From positions 1 through 49,140 of the forward strand of contig JAHEYC010000017.1 of NCBI GenBank assembly GCA_023251775.1: DNA of 49,140 nt, read 5' to 3'. This DNA comes from Sphingobacteriaceae bacterium (GTDB lineage Bacteria; Bacteroidota; Bacteroidia; B-17B0; Aurantibacillaceae). The notes under the pieces were generated by a model. It had not been told where the DNA came from. It did no database searches and saw only the letters and a list, made by a program, of their open reading frames with translations. Made by a program: the position numbers and the translations under genes. Shown here one piece after another: positions 34,100-42,288 of this stretch (positions are counted from its first letter, which is position 1; the number at the start of each line of letters is the position of its first letter).

Positions 34100-34223
34100 T
34101 TAGAGGCAGAAACCACAGAACGCTGCGCGTTCACAGAGGTTTACACAGAGTGCACTGAGAAAAACACTGTGTCCTCTGCGTGAACTCTGTGAGGCTGAAG
34201 GCCTCTGTGGTTTCTGCCTCTAA
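34100..34223. repeat. 124-bp long palindrome after tadA
   Basis: The outer arms TTAGAGGCAGAAACCACAGA (34100-34119) and TCTGTGGTTTCTGCCTCTAA (34204-34223) are perfect complements over 20 bases. Inner arms GTTCACAGAG/CTCTGTGA and ACACAGAGTG/CACTGTGT also pair around an A-rich loop. It begins five bases after the tadA stop codon. Confidence 0.88.
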
Positions 34224-34283
34224 AACCTTAAAATTTGGCTCGGTTTTTGAATAAAATTCACTAACTTTATTAAAATTATTATC

Positions 34284-34691
34284 ATGAGATCATTGATCGT
34301 ATCAGCCTTCATCCTTTTTTCGGGATCAACTGCTTTGAATGCAGCAACTAACAGTGCTTATGTTTTAAAAGAAACTCCGGCCAAAACCGTTTGTATAAAA
34401 AATGCAATGGCTAATGACGTTAATAAATTTTTTAGCAGCACAACCAGTTTATTTTTTGAAGTGTATAAGCCCGGTACAAAAGCCGATCTTGTTGCTATCA
34501 TTGATAAATTAAAAGCTGTGGATGGTGTTGAGAATGCAGTTGCAGGAACTATTAGTGGCGACTATTATGCGATCACACTTACTCTAAAAGCTAAACAAGA
34601 TAAAGCTTGGTTCGCCAAAGCATTTACCGCTGCAGGTTTGGGCCACATCAAAATAAATAATAACGAGATCGTTGAGGTAGGTAAGCTTTAA
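34284..34691 (+). CDS. small exported protein with a ferredoxin-like (HMA-type) outline
   Basis: 135 residues with a signal peptide (about 1-21, ending LNAATNS). The mature 110 residues have the beta-alpha-beta-beta-alpha-beta order expected for a ferredoxin-like fold: LFFEVYKPGTKADLVAIIDK, LKAVDGVENAVAGTISGDYY, AITLTLKAKQDKAWFAKAFT and AAGLGHIKINNNEIVEV. There is no CxxC metal site, so a copper-chaperone role is not supported. Only one Cys (VCIKNA) is visible. Function unknown. A possible -7 box TAACTTTA lies at 34262-34269, before the start. Confidence 0.7.
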   Translation: MRSLIVSAFILFSGSTALNAATNSAYVLKETPAKTVCIKNAMANDVNKFFSSTTSLFFEVYKPGTKADLVAIIDKLKAVDGVENAVAGTISGDYYAITLTLKAKQDKAWFAKAFTAAGLGHIKINNNEIVEVGKL

Positions 34692-34715
34692 TTCACTCAA
34701 ATTATTTTCAGATAA

Positions 34716-35085
34716 CCAAAATGTCACCCCTACGGGGTTTCGGGTTTCCACGTATTCTTTTTTACCAATATGTCGTCCCTTCGGGACTTTTTTTATCGAA
34801 CTGCCGCGTGAGGGTCCCGATAATTATCGGGAGTAGCGAAAATCCTTTTTTGCTTGATAATTCCATGAGCAAAAAAGATTGTAGCGAAAAGCCCGACCCC
34901 GCTGGGTAATTCAAGCTGCGGGGGCACGCCCAAATTAAATAAATATAGAACCAATATATCGTCGCTAGTGGATCATTCAATTTGCAAACTGAAATAGTCC
35001 CGTAGGGACGACATCTCGTTAGAAAAATAAATCCAATAAATAAAAAAAGCCCCGTAGGGGCGACATGTTGGTACAGAATTTTTTT
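34716..35085. repeat. composite repeat island downstream of the small exported protein gene
   Basis: This 370-base stretch holds five copies of a short hairpin unit with a GTC(A/G)(C/T)CC...GGG(A/G) core. Two lie on the left: ATGTCACCCCTACGGGGTTT at 34721 and ATGTCGTCCCTTCGGGACT at 34771, preceded by ACCAAT. A weak one is at 34950-34968 (ACCAATATATCGTCGCTAG). Two on the right run in the opposite orientation: AGTCCCGTAGGGACGACAT at 34996-35014 and GCCCCGTAGGGGCGACAT at 35049-35066. Copy 2 of the structured repeat (34806-34931) sits between the left and right units. Reading frames at 34721-34909 and 34762-34980 are products of the repeats. No gene is present. Confidence 0.75.
34806..34931 (-). 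repeat. structured repeat element, copy 2 (126 bp)
   Basis: Read on the minus strand, it starts GGGCGTGCCCCC and ends GGGACCCTCACGC, like copy 1. A small hairpin (CCCCCGCAGC with GCGGGG) is followed by GGGTCGGGCT, then TCGCTACAATC. A long helix (TTTTTTGCT with AGCAAAAAA) and the palindrome CCCGATAATTATCGGG at 34816-34831 complete it. GGGTC can pair with GACCC, and GCGTG with CACGC, so the ends close the structure. Compared with copy 1, the stem sequences differ while pairing is kept. Confidence 0.75.
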
Positions 35086-35092
35086 AAATATC

Positions 35093-35965
35093 CTAAGAAG
35101 GATTCAAATTAGCGGTCCAGATAGAGATCGTTTTTCCGGTTTTTTTATTGAAGATCAATGTTTTTTCATCTTGCGAAACAAACACGCGTGCATGTTCTTC
35201 TTTTTCTTCGGTTGGAAATGTTATTTGTGTAACCTCCGAACCATCGGGTTTCATTTTAAAGATACAACGCGAATTATTTTTTACGGTAGAGTAGTAGATC
35301 CAATCGCCCGTTTTATTATACATAGGCCAGCCATCTTGCACATCCGGTGTATTGGTCAAATTCTCGCTAAGGTGAGTAGTAACATTCAACACAAATACAT
35401 CATCTGTTTTCTCATCCATTTTTGAATACACAATTTTTTTCATGTCGGGCGAATAACGCGCAAATAATTCTTCTTCTTTTGTATTGGTGATGCGTTCGAG
35501 AGAACCGGTTTTAATAACGTATTTATAAATATCTAAAGAACCATTACCACGTGTTGAACTAAATAATAATTGTTTTCCATCGGGACTAAAATGCGGATGA
35601 ATATCGCGGCCTTTATCGTTGGTAATTCGTTTTAATTCTTTCCCATTAGTGCGCATCAAATAAACTTCTTCATTGCCATCGCGATCGCTCACAAACGCTA
35701 TCCATTCATTATCGGCACTCCAATCGGCAAAATTATTATTGTATTTGTCTTTTGTAACTTCAATGTGCAAATTAGTATTCAGATCAAATATCAATAATTG
35801 CCATTTACCTGTTGCGTTGGATTGATAAAGGATCTTTTTGCTGTCAATAGATAAATGGGGATAAGCATTTTCAACCCCTTCGGTACGAAAGAGAATTTTG
35901 CAGAACTCCATATTTGATTGAAATAAGGTGTTCAGAAAAAAAAGACCGGTTATTATTTTAACCAT
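35093..35965 (-). CDS. TolB-like (PD40) beta-propeller protein
   Basis: 290 residues with repeated PD40/WD40-like units: HLSIDSKKILYQSNATGKWQ, NFADWSADNEWIAFVSDRDG, HPHFSPDGKQLLFSSTRGNG and ARYSPDMKKIVYSKM. A PMYNKTGDWIYYSTVKNNSR unit follows. Such units build a five- to six-blade propeller. The N-terminus is weakly hydrophobic and could be a signal peptide; I cannot decide. Similar proteins are periplasmic TolB or biopolymer-transport companions, but no tol or pal gene is adjacent. It is likely a binding protein with no named function, downstream of marR on the same strand. Confidence 0.8.
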   Translation of the reverse strand: MVKIITGLFFLNTLFQSNMEFCKILFRTEGVENAYPHLSIDSKKILYQSNATGKWQLLIFDLNTNLHIEVTKDKYNNNFADWSADNEWIAFVSDRDGNEEVYLMRTNGKELKRITNDKGRDIHPHFSPDGKQLLFSSTRGNGSLDIYKYVIKTGSLERITNTKEEELFARYSPDMKKIVYSKMDEKTDDVFVLNVTTHLSENLTNTPDVQDGWPMYNKTGDWIYYSTVKNNSRCIFKMKPDGSEVTQITFPTEEKEEHARVFVSQDEKTLIFNKKTGKTISIWTANLNPS

Positions 35966-36059
35966 TTTGTAAGGCTTTTAATATAATGCTCGGATGCTCT
36001 CATCAAATTTACCAAAAATATCGTTCTTTTTACAGTCCTTTTATAACGTTTTAACGCCC

Positions 36060-36491
36060 CTAATTGTTACAATTATTGATGATCTTTTTAAGAGTTTGCT
36101 CAGTTGTTTGCAGTTCGGCTAAACTTATTCCATGCAAACCATGTTTTCTATTATCCTTTACTAAAGGCGTTATTTGCGCAATTAATTCATGTCCTTTTTC
36201 GGTAATTGTAAGCTTAAACCTGCGGCGACTAGTTTCGTGAGCAGCCCGCTGCACAAGCTTTTTGAGAACTAAAAGCTCAATTAAACGAGTCATGGAGGCC
36301 TTATCTTTAAACACCAATTCGGCCAGATCTGATTGGGTAAGTTTGGTGTTTTCGCTAAGCGCTTTTAGTACTAACCATTGATCAACCGTAATTCCAAAGC
36401 CTTGATCCTTGAACCTAGCTTGTACATAACGACGATACAATTTGATGGTTTTTTCGAGTTGATAAAAAAAGATCTCGTTAAGCTTTTGCAT
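36060..36491 (-). CDS. MarR family transcriptional regulator
   Basis: 143 residues with the winged helix-turn-helix: TQSDLAELVFKDKASMTRLI (helices 3-4) and the wing AHETSRRRFKLTITEKGHEL. The long helices at both ends dimerise (LEKTIKLYRRYVQARFKDQG; the C-terminal TEQTLKKIINNCNN). The ligand or stress sensed is unknown; no obvious regulatory Cys except near the C-terminus. A set of three half-sites directly before its start codon (36513-36535) suggests self-repression. The P460-like lipoprotein gene lies just upstream on the same strand and could belong to the same regulon. Confidence 0.9.
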   Translation of the reverse strand: MQKLNEIFFYQLEKTIKLYRRYVQARFKDQGFGITVDQWLVLKALSENTKLTQSDLAELVFKDKASMTRLIELLVLKKLVQRAAHETSRRRFKLTITEKGHELIAQITPLVKDNRKHGLHGISLAELQTTEQTLKKIINNCNN

Positions 36492-36512
36492 GAAACAAAA
36501 GTAAGAAATAAT

Positions 36513-36535
36513 AGTTGATATATCAACTGTTGATA
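36513..36535. promoter_or_regulatory. candidate MarR operator: three TTGATA half-sites
   Basis: AGTTGATATATCAACT (36513-36528) is a perfect 16-base palindrome. It overlaps a second one, TATCAACTGTTGATA (36521-36535), so TTGATA, TATCAA and TTGATA occur in succession. The site lies 22 bases before the marR start codon and 18 bases beyond the end of the P460 gene. This is the usual place and shape for an autoregulatory MarR site. Confidence 0.65.
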
Positions 36536-36552
36536 GGTCTATTTTTTAACAA

Positions 36553-37041
36553 TTAATGAAGATCGAAGGACTGTGTAAGGTCTCGGTTTGTTCCTCCGGT
36601 ATGGCACGAAACACAGCCTTTTCCTTCCTTATCCACCCCAAATTTAACCTTTCCGTTTGGTTCATATTCGCCCCAAACCCATTTATTGGATGCGAATTTT
36701 GATTTAGGGTCTTTTTTCATAATGGCGTATAAAACTAGTGAACCACCTGAATAAACTTCTTTTACGATCACCGATCCATCCGGAAAAGTTTGTCCGGTGG
36801 GTAATTTTCCATCAGCTCCTAAAGCATTAAAAGCAGTTTGATTGAATTTGAGTTTGAAATTTCCGTGCGGACTTCCTCCTTTAGGATCCCATATAGTGTC
36901 CTTACTTTTGTAAAAACTTAATGACCCTGAAGTTGCATCTTCATAAAGCGCCTCATTTGTTTTCTTTTTTTTGCAGCTAAATACAGCTAAAGATATAATA
37001 GTTAAAATGCATAACGAAAATGTTATTTTTGTTGAATTCAT
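36553..37041 (-). CDS. cytochrome P460-like haem lipoprotein
   Basis: 162 residues counted from the ATG at 37041. A TTG three codons earlier overlaps the upstream stop and is less likely. The lipoprotein signal ends in AVFSC (C23), followed by a Lys-rich stretch. The mature domain has blocks typical of the cytochrome P460 fold (SFYKSKDTIWDPKGGSPHGN, FPDGSVIVKEVY, SNKWVWGEYEPNGKVKFG). The haem c motif CVSCH is at 143-147 close to the C-terminus. Relatives oxidise hydroxylamine or detoxify NO and cyanide-like compounds, but many have no known substrate. The lysine cross-link of true P460 enzymes cannot be judged here. No other respiratory gene is near, so electron partners are unknown. Confidence 0.78.
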   Translation of the reverse strand: MNSTKITFSLCILTIISLAVFSCKKKKTNEALYEDATSGSLSFYKSKDTIWDPKGGSPHGNFKLKFNQTAFNALGADGKLPTGQTFPDGSVIVKEVYSGGSLVLYAIMKKDPKSKFASNKWVWGEYEPNGKVKFGVDKEGKGCVSCHTGGTNRDLTQSFDLH

Positions 37042-37046
37042 TTTTA

Positions 37047-37499
37047 TCAATTTAAATAGTCATTAGAAACAATTTCAATTCGAGTCATGAACTTGCCAAG
37101 CTCATCCCTAAAATAGTACTCTAAAGTAACGCAATTGTCCCTGAATAATTGCAGATCGGGATTTGTTTTGGCATTATTTATCATAGCCGGCTTTACACTT
37201 AATACGAACAACTCCACATCCATGGAGTCCCTGTTAAAATTCAAAAGCGTGTAATTGTATCTGAAAGTTTTGTTCTCGTGAACCGATGCGCTGTCAAGCC
37301 GGGTATCCTCATCAACTTGTTGCGGACAAGTTTTATTGAGCTCAACCGCGGTATGTTTCATGATCTTATCGAAACTAACATCATTGCCCGACAAAGAAAA
37401 ACGCAGAAGTAGAACAATTGCAAGTATGATAATGAACATAACGGCCCTTGGAAATTTCTTTTTTTCTTTTGAACCTGTGTTTTCAGAGAGGCTTTCCAT
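37047..37499 (-). CDS. hypothetical single-span membrane protein
   Basis: 150 residues with a cytoplasmic basic segment (SKEKKKFPR), one membrane helix (about 19-36, AVMFIIILAIVLLLRFSL) and an extracytoplasmic domain of about 110 residues with two Cys (NKTCPQQVDEDTRLDSASVH, FRDNCVTLEYYFRDELGKFM). No family that I recognise. The stop codon lies five bases from the P460 gene start, so both are probably expressed together and may work together in the envelope. Confidence 0.7.
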   Translation of the reverse strand: MESLSENTGSKEKKKFPRAVMFIIILAIVLLLRFSLSGNDVSFDKIMKHTAVELNKTCPQQVDEDTRLDSASVHENKTFRYNYTLLNFNRDSMDVELFVLSVKPAMINNAKTNPDLQLFRDNCVTLEYYFRDELGKFMTRIEIVSNDYLN

Positions 37500-37546
37500 T
37501 CTCTAAAAATAATTCTTTATTTCATGTATTACAAAAGCAAATGTAT

Positions 37547-40141
37547 TTAATTCCTGAAAACAAATTTTTTATCAAACATATCAATAACGATCTCTTTATC
37601 CTTATCAATTTTTCCTTCTAAAAGTTGTTTTGATAATTCGTTGAGTATCTGTTTTTGCAATACACGTTTTACCGGCCTTGCACCAAATTGCGGATCAAAA
37701 CCTAATTCGGCCAACCAATCTAATGCTTCTTCGCTTGCTTTTAATTTTACATGTTGCTCTTCCAAACGTTTTACGATGAGACCAAATTGGATCCTAACAA
37801 TTTCTTTTACGTCTTTTCTACTCAAGGGTTCAAACATGATCACTTCATCGATACGGTTCAAAAATTCGGGACGAATACTTTTTTTCAGAAGATCAAAGAC
37901 CTGTGTGCGTGTTTTTATCAAAATACTTTCCCTGTTCTTCTCGGTCATGCCTTCAAAACTTTCCTGAATGATATGCGAGCCAATATTACTTGTCATGATG
38001 ATGATGGAATTTTTAAAATTCACCGTGCGCCCTTTGCTATCGGTCAATCGTCCATCATCCAATACTTGCAATAAAATATTGAAAACATCGGGATGTGCTT
38101 TTTCAATTTCATCTAATAAAATTACAGAATAGGGACGACGACGCACCGCTTCGGTTAATTGTCCGCCTTCATCATAACCCACATATCCCGGAGGCGCGCC
38201 AATTAATCGGCTCACAGCATGTCGCTCTTGAAATTCACTCATGTCAATTCGCGTCATCGCATTCTCATTATTAAATAAAAATTCTGCCAAAGCTTTTGCT
38301 AATTCGGTTTTACCAACGCCTGTTGTCCCTAAGAAAATAAAGGAACCAATAGGTTTTTTATTATCCTGCAAACCGGCTCTGCTTCTGCGAACTGCATCGG
38401 CAATACTTTCAATGGCATCGTGCTGCCCAACTACGCGCTTGTGAAGTTCAGCTTCTAAGTGTAATAATTTTTCTTTTTCGCTTTGCAACATGCGAGTAAC
38501 CGGAATTCCTGTCCACGCACTTACAACCGCTGCAATATCCTCACTATCTACTTCTTCTTTTACTAATTGCGATCCGCTTGCTTTTGCTTCGCCTAATTTC
38601 TTTTCAACTTCTTCCAGTTTGGCTTCTGCTTCTTTAATTTTTCCATAACGGATCTCGGCCACTTTTCCATAATCGCCTTGCTTTTCAAAATTGGTAGCTT
38701 GTAATTTAAGATCCTCTATTTGTAATTTTATTTTCTGAACATTCTCAATAACTTCTTTCTCACTTTGCCATTTAGCGCGTAATTCGGTTCGCTTATCTTG
38801 GAATTCGGCGATCTCTTTATTTAAAACATCCACTTTCTTTCCTTCATTCTCACGTTTCATGGCCTCACGCTCAATTTCCAATTGCATGATCTTACGTTCC
38901 ACTTCATCCAATTCAATGGGCATAGAATTTATTTGCATGCGTAATTTACTGGCGGCCTCATCCATAAGGTCAATGGCTTTGTCCGGTAAAAAACGATCGC
39001 TTATATAACGTTGACTTAATTCAACTGCCGCAATAATGGCTTCATCTTTGATACGCACTTTATGATGCGTTTCATATTTTTCTTTTATCCCGCGTAAAAT
39101 CGAGATCGCATCTTCAGAACTTGGTTCTTCTACCATTACTTTTTGGAAACGACGTTCTAAGGCTTTATCTTTTTCAAAATATTTTTGAAATTCGGCCAAT
39201 GTTGTTGCACCAATGGCTCTTAATTCGCCACGGGCTAAAGCAGGTTTTAAAATATTTGCCGCATCCATTGCCCCTTCGCCTCCGCCACCTGCACCAACAA
39301 GTGTGTGGATCTCATCAATAAATAAAATAATATCTCCGTTCGCACTTACAACTTCTTTCACTACCGATTTCAAACGCTCTTCAAATTCACCTTTGTATTT
39401 AGCACCGGCGATCAAAGCACCCATGTCTAATGAGTAAACTTGTTTGTTCTTTAAATTCTCGGGAACATCGCCTGCAATTATTCTGTGCGCTAAACCTTCG
39501 GCAATGGCAGTTTTACCAACGCCTGGTTCACCAACTAAAATGGGATTGTTCTTTGATCTGCGCGATAAAATTTGCAATACTCTGCGGATCTCCTCATCTC
39601 TTCCGATAACAGGATCTAACTTTCCTTTTTGCGCCTGTTGATTTAGGTTGATAGCAAATTTATTTAAGCTGTTATAAGTATCTTCCGCGGTTTGACTGGT
39701 TACTTTTTCCCCTTTGCGAAGATCAGTAATAGCAGCTTTTAAATTCTTTTCAGTCAATCCCGAATCTTTCATCAAATTTGCCACCGCATCACCTGTGCTT
39801 ACTAATCCAATTAATAAATGTTCAACCGAAACATATTCATCTTTGTAATCAGTGATACTTGCTGTAGCTTTTACAATGGCTTGGTTGGCTGTTGTTGAGA
39901 GATAAGCTTGTCCACCCGAAACTTTTGGGTAAGACTTAATGATCGAATCAACAGTTCGTTCAAAAGTTTCGGGATTGATATTTAATTTCTTTAATATAAA
40001 TGGCGTTACATTTTCATCTACTTCCAAAATACCTTTTAAGATATGTCCGGTTTCGATGGCCTGATTACCATTTAATGTGCTCAAGTGCATTGCTTTTTGC
40101 ACTGCTTCTTGTGATCGTATTGTAAAATTATTCAAATTCAT
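37547..40141 (-). CDS. clpB: ATP-dependent chaperone ClpB
   Basis: Disaggregase that rescues aggregated proteins together with DnaK. The frame is open to 40171, but [20 protein letters not shown] at 40141 is the standard ClpB start, giving 864 residues. Domains in order: N-domain (1-145), AAA-1 with Walker A GEPGVGKT (about 204-211) and Walker [17 protein letters not shown], then the M-domain coiled coil (about 405-525). AAA-2 follows with GTTGVGKTE and [11 protein letters not shown], then the D2 small domain to the end. Both Walker A Lys and the arginine-finger surroundings are intact. No CIRCE element is seen. An unusual inverted repeat lies 20 bases upstream of the start codon. Confidence 0.96.
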   Translation of the reverse strand: MNLNNFTIRSQEAVQKAMHLSTLNGNQAIETGHILKGILEVDENVTPFILKKLNINPETFERTVDSIIKSYPKVSGGQAYLSTTANQAIVKATASITDYKDEYVSVEHLLIGLVSTGDAVANLMKDSGLTEKNLKAAITDLRKGEKVTSQTAEDTYNSLNKFAINLNQQAQKGKLDPVIGRDEEIRRVLQILSRRSKNNPILVGEPGVGKTAIAEGLAHRIIAGDVPENLKNKQVYSLDMGALIAGAKYKGEFEERLKSVVKEVVSANGDIILFIDEIHTLVGAGGGGEGAMDAANILKPALARGELRAIGATTLAEFQKYFEKDKALERRFQKVMVEEPSSEDAISILRGIKEKYETHHKVRIKDEAIIAAVELSQRYISDRFLPDKAIDLMDEAASKLRMQINSMPIELDEVERKIMQLEIEREAMKRENEGKKVDVLNKEIAEFQDKRTELRAKWQSEKEVIENVQKIKLQIEDLKLQATNFEKQGDYGKVAEIRYGKIKEAEAKLEEVEKKLGEAKASGSQLVKEEVDSEDIAAVVSAWTGIPVTRMLQSEKEKLLHLEAELHKRVVGQHDAIESIADAVRRSRAGLQDNKKPIGSFIFLGTTGVGKTELAKALAEFLFNNENAMTRIDMSEFQERHAVSRLIGAPPGYVGYDEGGQLTEAVRRRPYSVILLDEIEKAHPDVFNILLQVLDDGRLTDSKGRTVNFKNSIIIMTSNIGSHIIQESFEGMTEKNRESILIKTRTQVFDLLKKSIRPEFLNRIDEVIMFEPLSRKDVKEIVRIQFGLIVKRLEEQHVKLKASEEALDWLAELGFDPQFGARPVKRVLQKQILNELSKQLLEGKIDKDKEIVIDMFDKKFVFRN

Positions 40142-40161
40142 AAATTTCTTTTTTTGTGGTT

Positions 40162-40225
40162 GCCCGAGCAAAGTTCAACACTTTTCTTTCCAACAGCTAT
40201 GAGCTTTATCATACTTCGCTCGGGC
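40162..40225. other. inverted repeat in the clpB leader
   Basis: GCCCGAGCAAAGT (40162-40174) and ACTTCGCTCGGGC (40213-40225) pair in 12 of 13 positions around a 38-base loop. The near end is about 20 bases from the clpB start codon. No T run follows, so a terminator is not indicated. It might be a dispersed repeat or an RNA structure in the clpB 5' leader; temperature sensing is only a speculation. Confidence 0.5.
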
Positions 40226-40366
40226 TTCCTAGTCAAATGAAAAAACAACACTTACATGGTATCAAATAGCGTTCCCCTAATAGAAATCGGTAATTTAGGC
40301 TTAAGGAATGTTAAATAGGTGACGGATTGACTTGAAAAAAGTGTTTTCAATGCCTTATTGGCAAAG

Positions 40367-42271
40367 TTATTTTGAAAGAATTTTGAACTCAACTCTGCGA
40401 TTGAGTGCATGTTCGAATTCGCCGCAATCCACATTATTTTTGCAGTGATTGATGATCTTGGTCTCGCCAAAACCTTTAGAGGTTAAACGATTTGCGGCAA
40501 TGCCATTTGCAACCAAATAATTCACAACACTTTTTGCGCGCATTTCGCTAAGCTTTAAATTATCGTTATCATTTCCTTTACTATCGGTATGGGCACTAAT
40601 TTCAACTTTTATGGAGGTATTATTTTTAAGGGCTAAAACAATTTTACTTAAGGTTTCAATAGCAGGCTCTAAAAGATCGTACTTATTATTATCAAACAAG
40701 ATCGGTTCAATGATCACTTTATTGTCGGCCGAAACAGTTAGCTTTTTAAATGAACCCAATTCCAACCAAGGATCGTCCAATTCAAGATCACGAATATTAT
40801 TTACTTCAACAGGTAACGACTTGTAAACGAATTTTGTTCCCTTTACGTGCGTCATTATTTTTACAAGATTATCTTCGTTGCTGAACATCAATATGCTTCC
40901 AAAGACATCCAATTGATTGTTCTTATTCTCCGCACTCAAAAAAAAGCGTTTTAAGTAAGGAAGATATTTGAATTTAAATAATCCAAGATCATCGGTGGTT
41001 GTGCTGTCTATGACTTCATATTTATCATTCAATAGAAGCACTTTCACTTTTCCAATAGGGTTTTGAACATTATCACCGTATAATTTTGCGTTAACGTTCA
41101 TGCGAAGTTCGTTCTCGTTAACCGAAAGCGCATTATATTTTTCGTTGCTGGAAGTAGTGATCCTTGTAGCAACTCTGCTTGCAACAGAGGTATCAAGATT
41201 ACTTACAAATTGATCGTCCTTACTTATCAGGTCAATGCGATCGCCTTTTTGGATCTCACCGGCATCAACTCCAACTAAATAATTTTGATCGGGTTTTATC
41301 TCATCAAATGCAAAGCCGCCAAAGCTGTTTGTCTTTGTTTTTTTGATAACGGTGTTCCGTTTATTGCACAAGTAAACCGTTTTATTGGCAAAAAATACTT
41401 TTTTACCTTTTGAAACGTGAATGAGTTTACCGCCAATATTGCTTGTATAACCGTTATCGATAAGCTTTACGCGATCGGTTGGAGTGAGGATCCATTCTGC
41501 CTTATTATTAGAACTTGCCGTTTTAATGGCATGATCTTTTGTGGCGTTGTACAAAGTTACATTAGTAGCGTTGGAGATATTTCCATTGGTAGAAATAACT
41601 TCGATCTTATGCATCTGCGAAGGAATGATATTAGTTACTGCAAAATTCCCAAAGCGATCGGTTTTTGTGCTGCGTAAAATAGTTCCCTTTGCATCGTAAA
41701 TATTTATGATCTGATTTTTTACGGCTAATTTATAATCGTTCAACAATACCCGCGCCGCAATGGTTGCAGGGATCTCAATATTTTCGGCAACGGTATTTAT
41801 GGTTTTGATCTTTTGAGGCTTGATCACACTTTTGTAAAATTTCGTGATATAAGCGGTATCAGTTACCATTTTACTTTTGCCATCGAAAAAAACCAATTGA
41901 CAAGGCTTAGAAAAAACAGTGGTATCTACATCCTCATCGTTCTTAAAATAAAAAGGAAGATCAAGTTCGTGTACCATTTTGATATTTTGTTTATCGGCGG
42001 GAACATTTGTGGCATCTATCTCAAAACGCATTACCGGACAATCGGGATTTTGTACAACGATGTTATATTTCTTTCCGAAGGCAAGCTGGAGATTGAATAC
42101 CGATTTTTTTCCTGTATTGATACTTTGTTCGATTGTTTTTCCGTTCATTACACTTACTTGAACATTGCCAATAGGTTCGCTGTTGATCTGAGTATGGCCA
42201 ATAACTATAATTTGAGCGCGAGTTGCGCCAAGCAAAACAAAAAACAAAAAGAGTGATAGATTGCGTTTCAC
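40367..42271 (-). CDS. OmpA-family outer-membrane protein with CNA-B-like repeats
   Basis: 634 residues: signal peptide (about 1-19), then an N-terminal beta-sandwich (VIGHTQINSEPIGNVQVSVM). At least three carboxypeptidase-regulatory-like or CNA-B-like repeats follow, each with a T(D/N)xxGxFxF turn (TDRFGNFAVTNI, TNSFGGFAFDEI, TDDLGLFKFKYL). The C-terminal OmpA peptidoglycan-binding domain spans about 525-634 (FDNNKYDLLEPAIETLSKIV, EISAHTDSKGNDNDNLKLSE, MRAKSVVNYLVANGI, ASKGFGE-like SKGFGETKI, NRRVEFKI). It likely ties the outer membrane to the cell wall. OmpA-domain proteins with such repeats occur beside T9SS genes (PorE-type), but the propeller and TPR parts of PorE are missing here. clpB lies downstream. 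Confidence 0.82.
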   Translation of the reverse strand: MKRNLSLFLFFVLLGATRAQIIVIGHTQINSEPIGNVQVSVMNGKTIEQSINTGKKSVFNLQLAFGKKYNIVVQNPDCPVMRFEIDATNVPADKQNIKMVHELDLPFYFKNDEDVDTTVFSKPCQLVFFDGKSKMVTDTAYITKFYKSVIKPQKIKTINTVAENIEIPATIAARVLLNDYKLAVKNQIINIYDAKGTILRSTKTDRFGNFAVTNIIPSQMHKIEVISTNGNISNATNVTLYNATKDHAIKTASSNNKAEWILTPTDRVKLIDNGYTSNIGGKLIHVSKGKKVFFANKTVYLCNKRNTVIKKTKTNSFGGFAFDEIKPDQNYLVGVDAGEIQKGDRIDLISKDDQFVSNLDTSVASRVATRITTSSNEKYNALSVNENELRMNVNAKLYGDNVQNPIGKVKVLLLNDKYEVIDSTTTDDLGLFKFKYLPYLKRFFLSAENKNNQLDVFGSILMFSNEDNLVKIMTHVKGTKFVYKSLPVEVNNIRDLELDDPWLELGSFKKLTVSADNKVIIEPILFDNNKYDLLEPAIETLSKIVLALKNNTSIKVEISAHTDSKGNDNDNLKLSEMRAKSVVNYLVANGIAANRLTSKGFGETKIINHCKNNVDCGEFEHALNRRVEFKILSK

Positions 42272-42288
42272 GATTCTAAGATACTAAA

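Noticed and set aside
34721-34980. Two open frames on opposite strands inside the repeat island
   Set aside because: Both are created by GC-rich repeat units; composition and position match repeats, not genes.
34716-35085. CRISPR array
   Set aside because: Units are short, in opposite orientations and irregularly spaced, and no cas gene is present in the window.
40142-40366. CIRCE-type heat-shock operator before clpB
   Set aside because: The TTAGCACTC-N9-GAGTGCTAA pattern is absent; only the unrelated GCCCGAGC inverted repeat is seen.
40252-40470. Possible 72-codon gene on the minus strand before clpB
   Set aside because: It overlaps the 3' end of the OmpA-family gene in another frame and lacks any motif or start signal.
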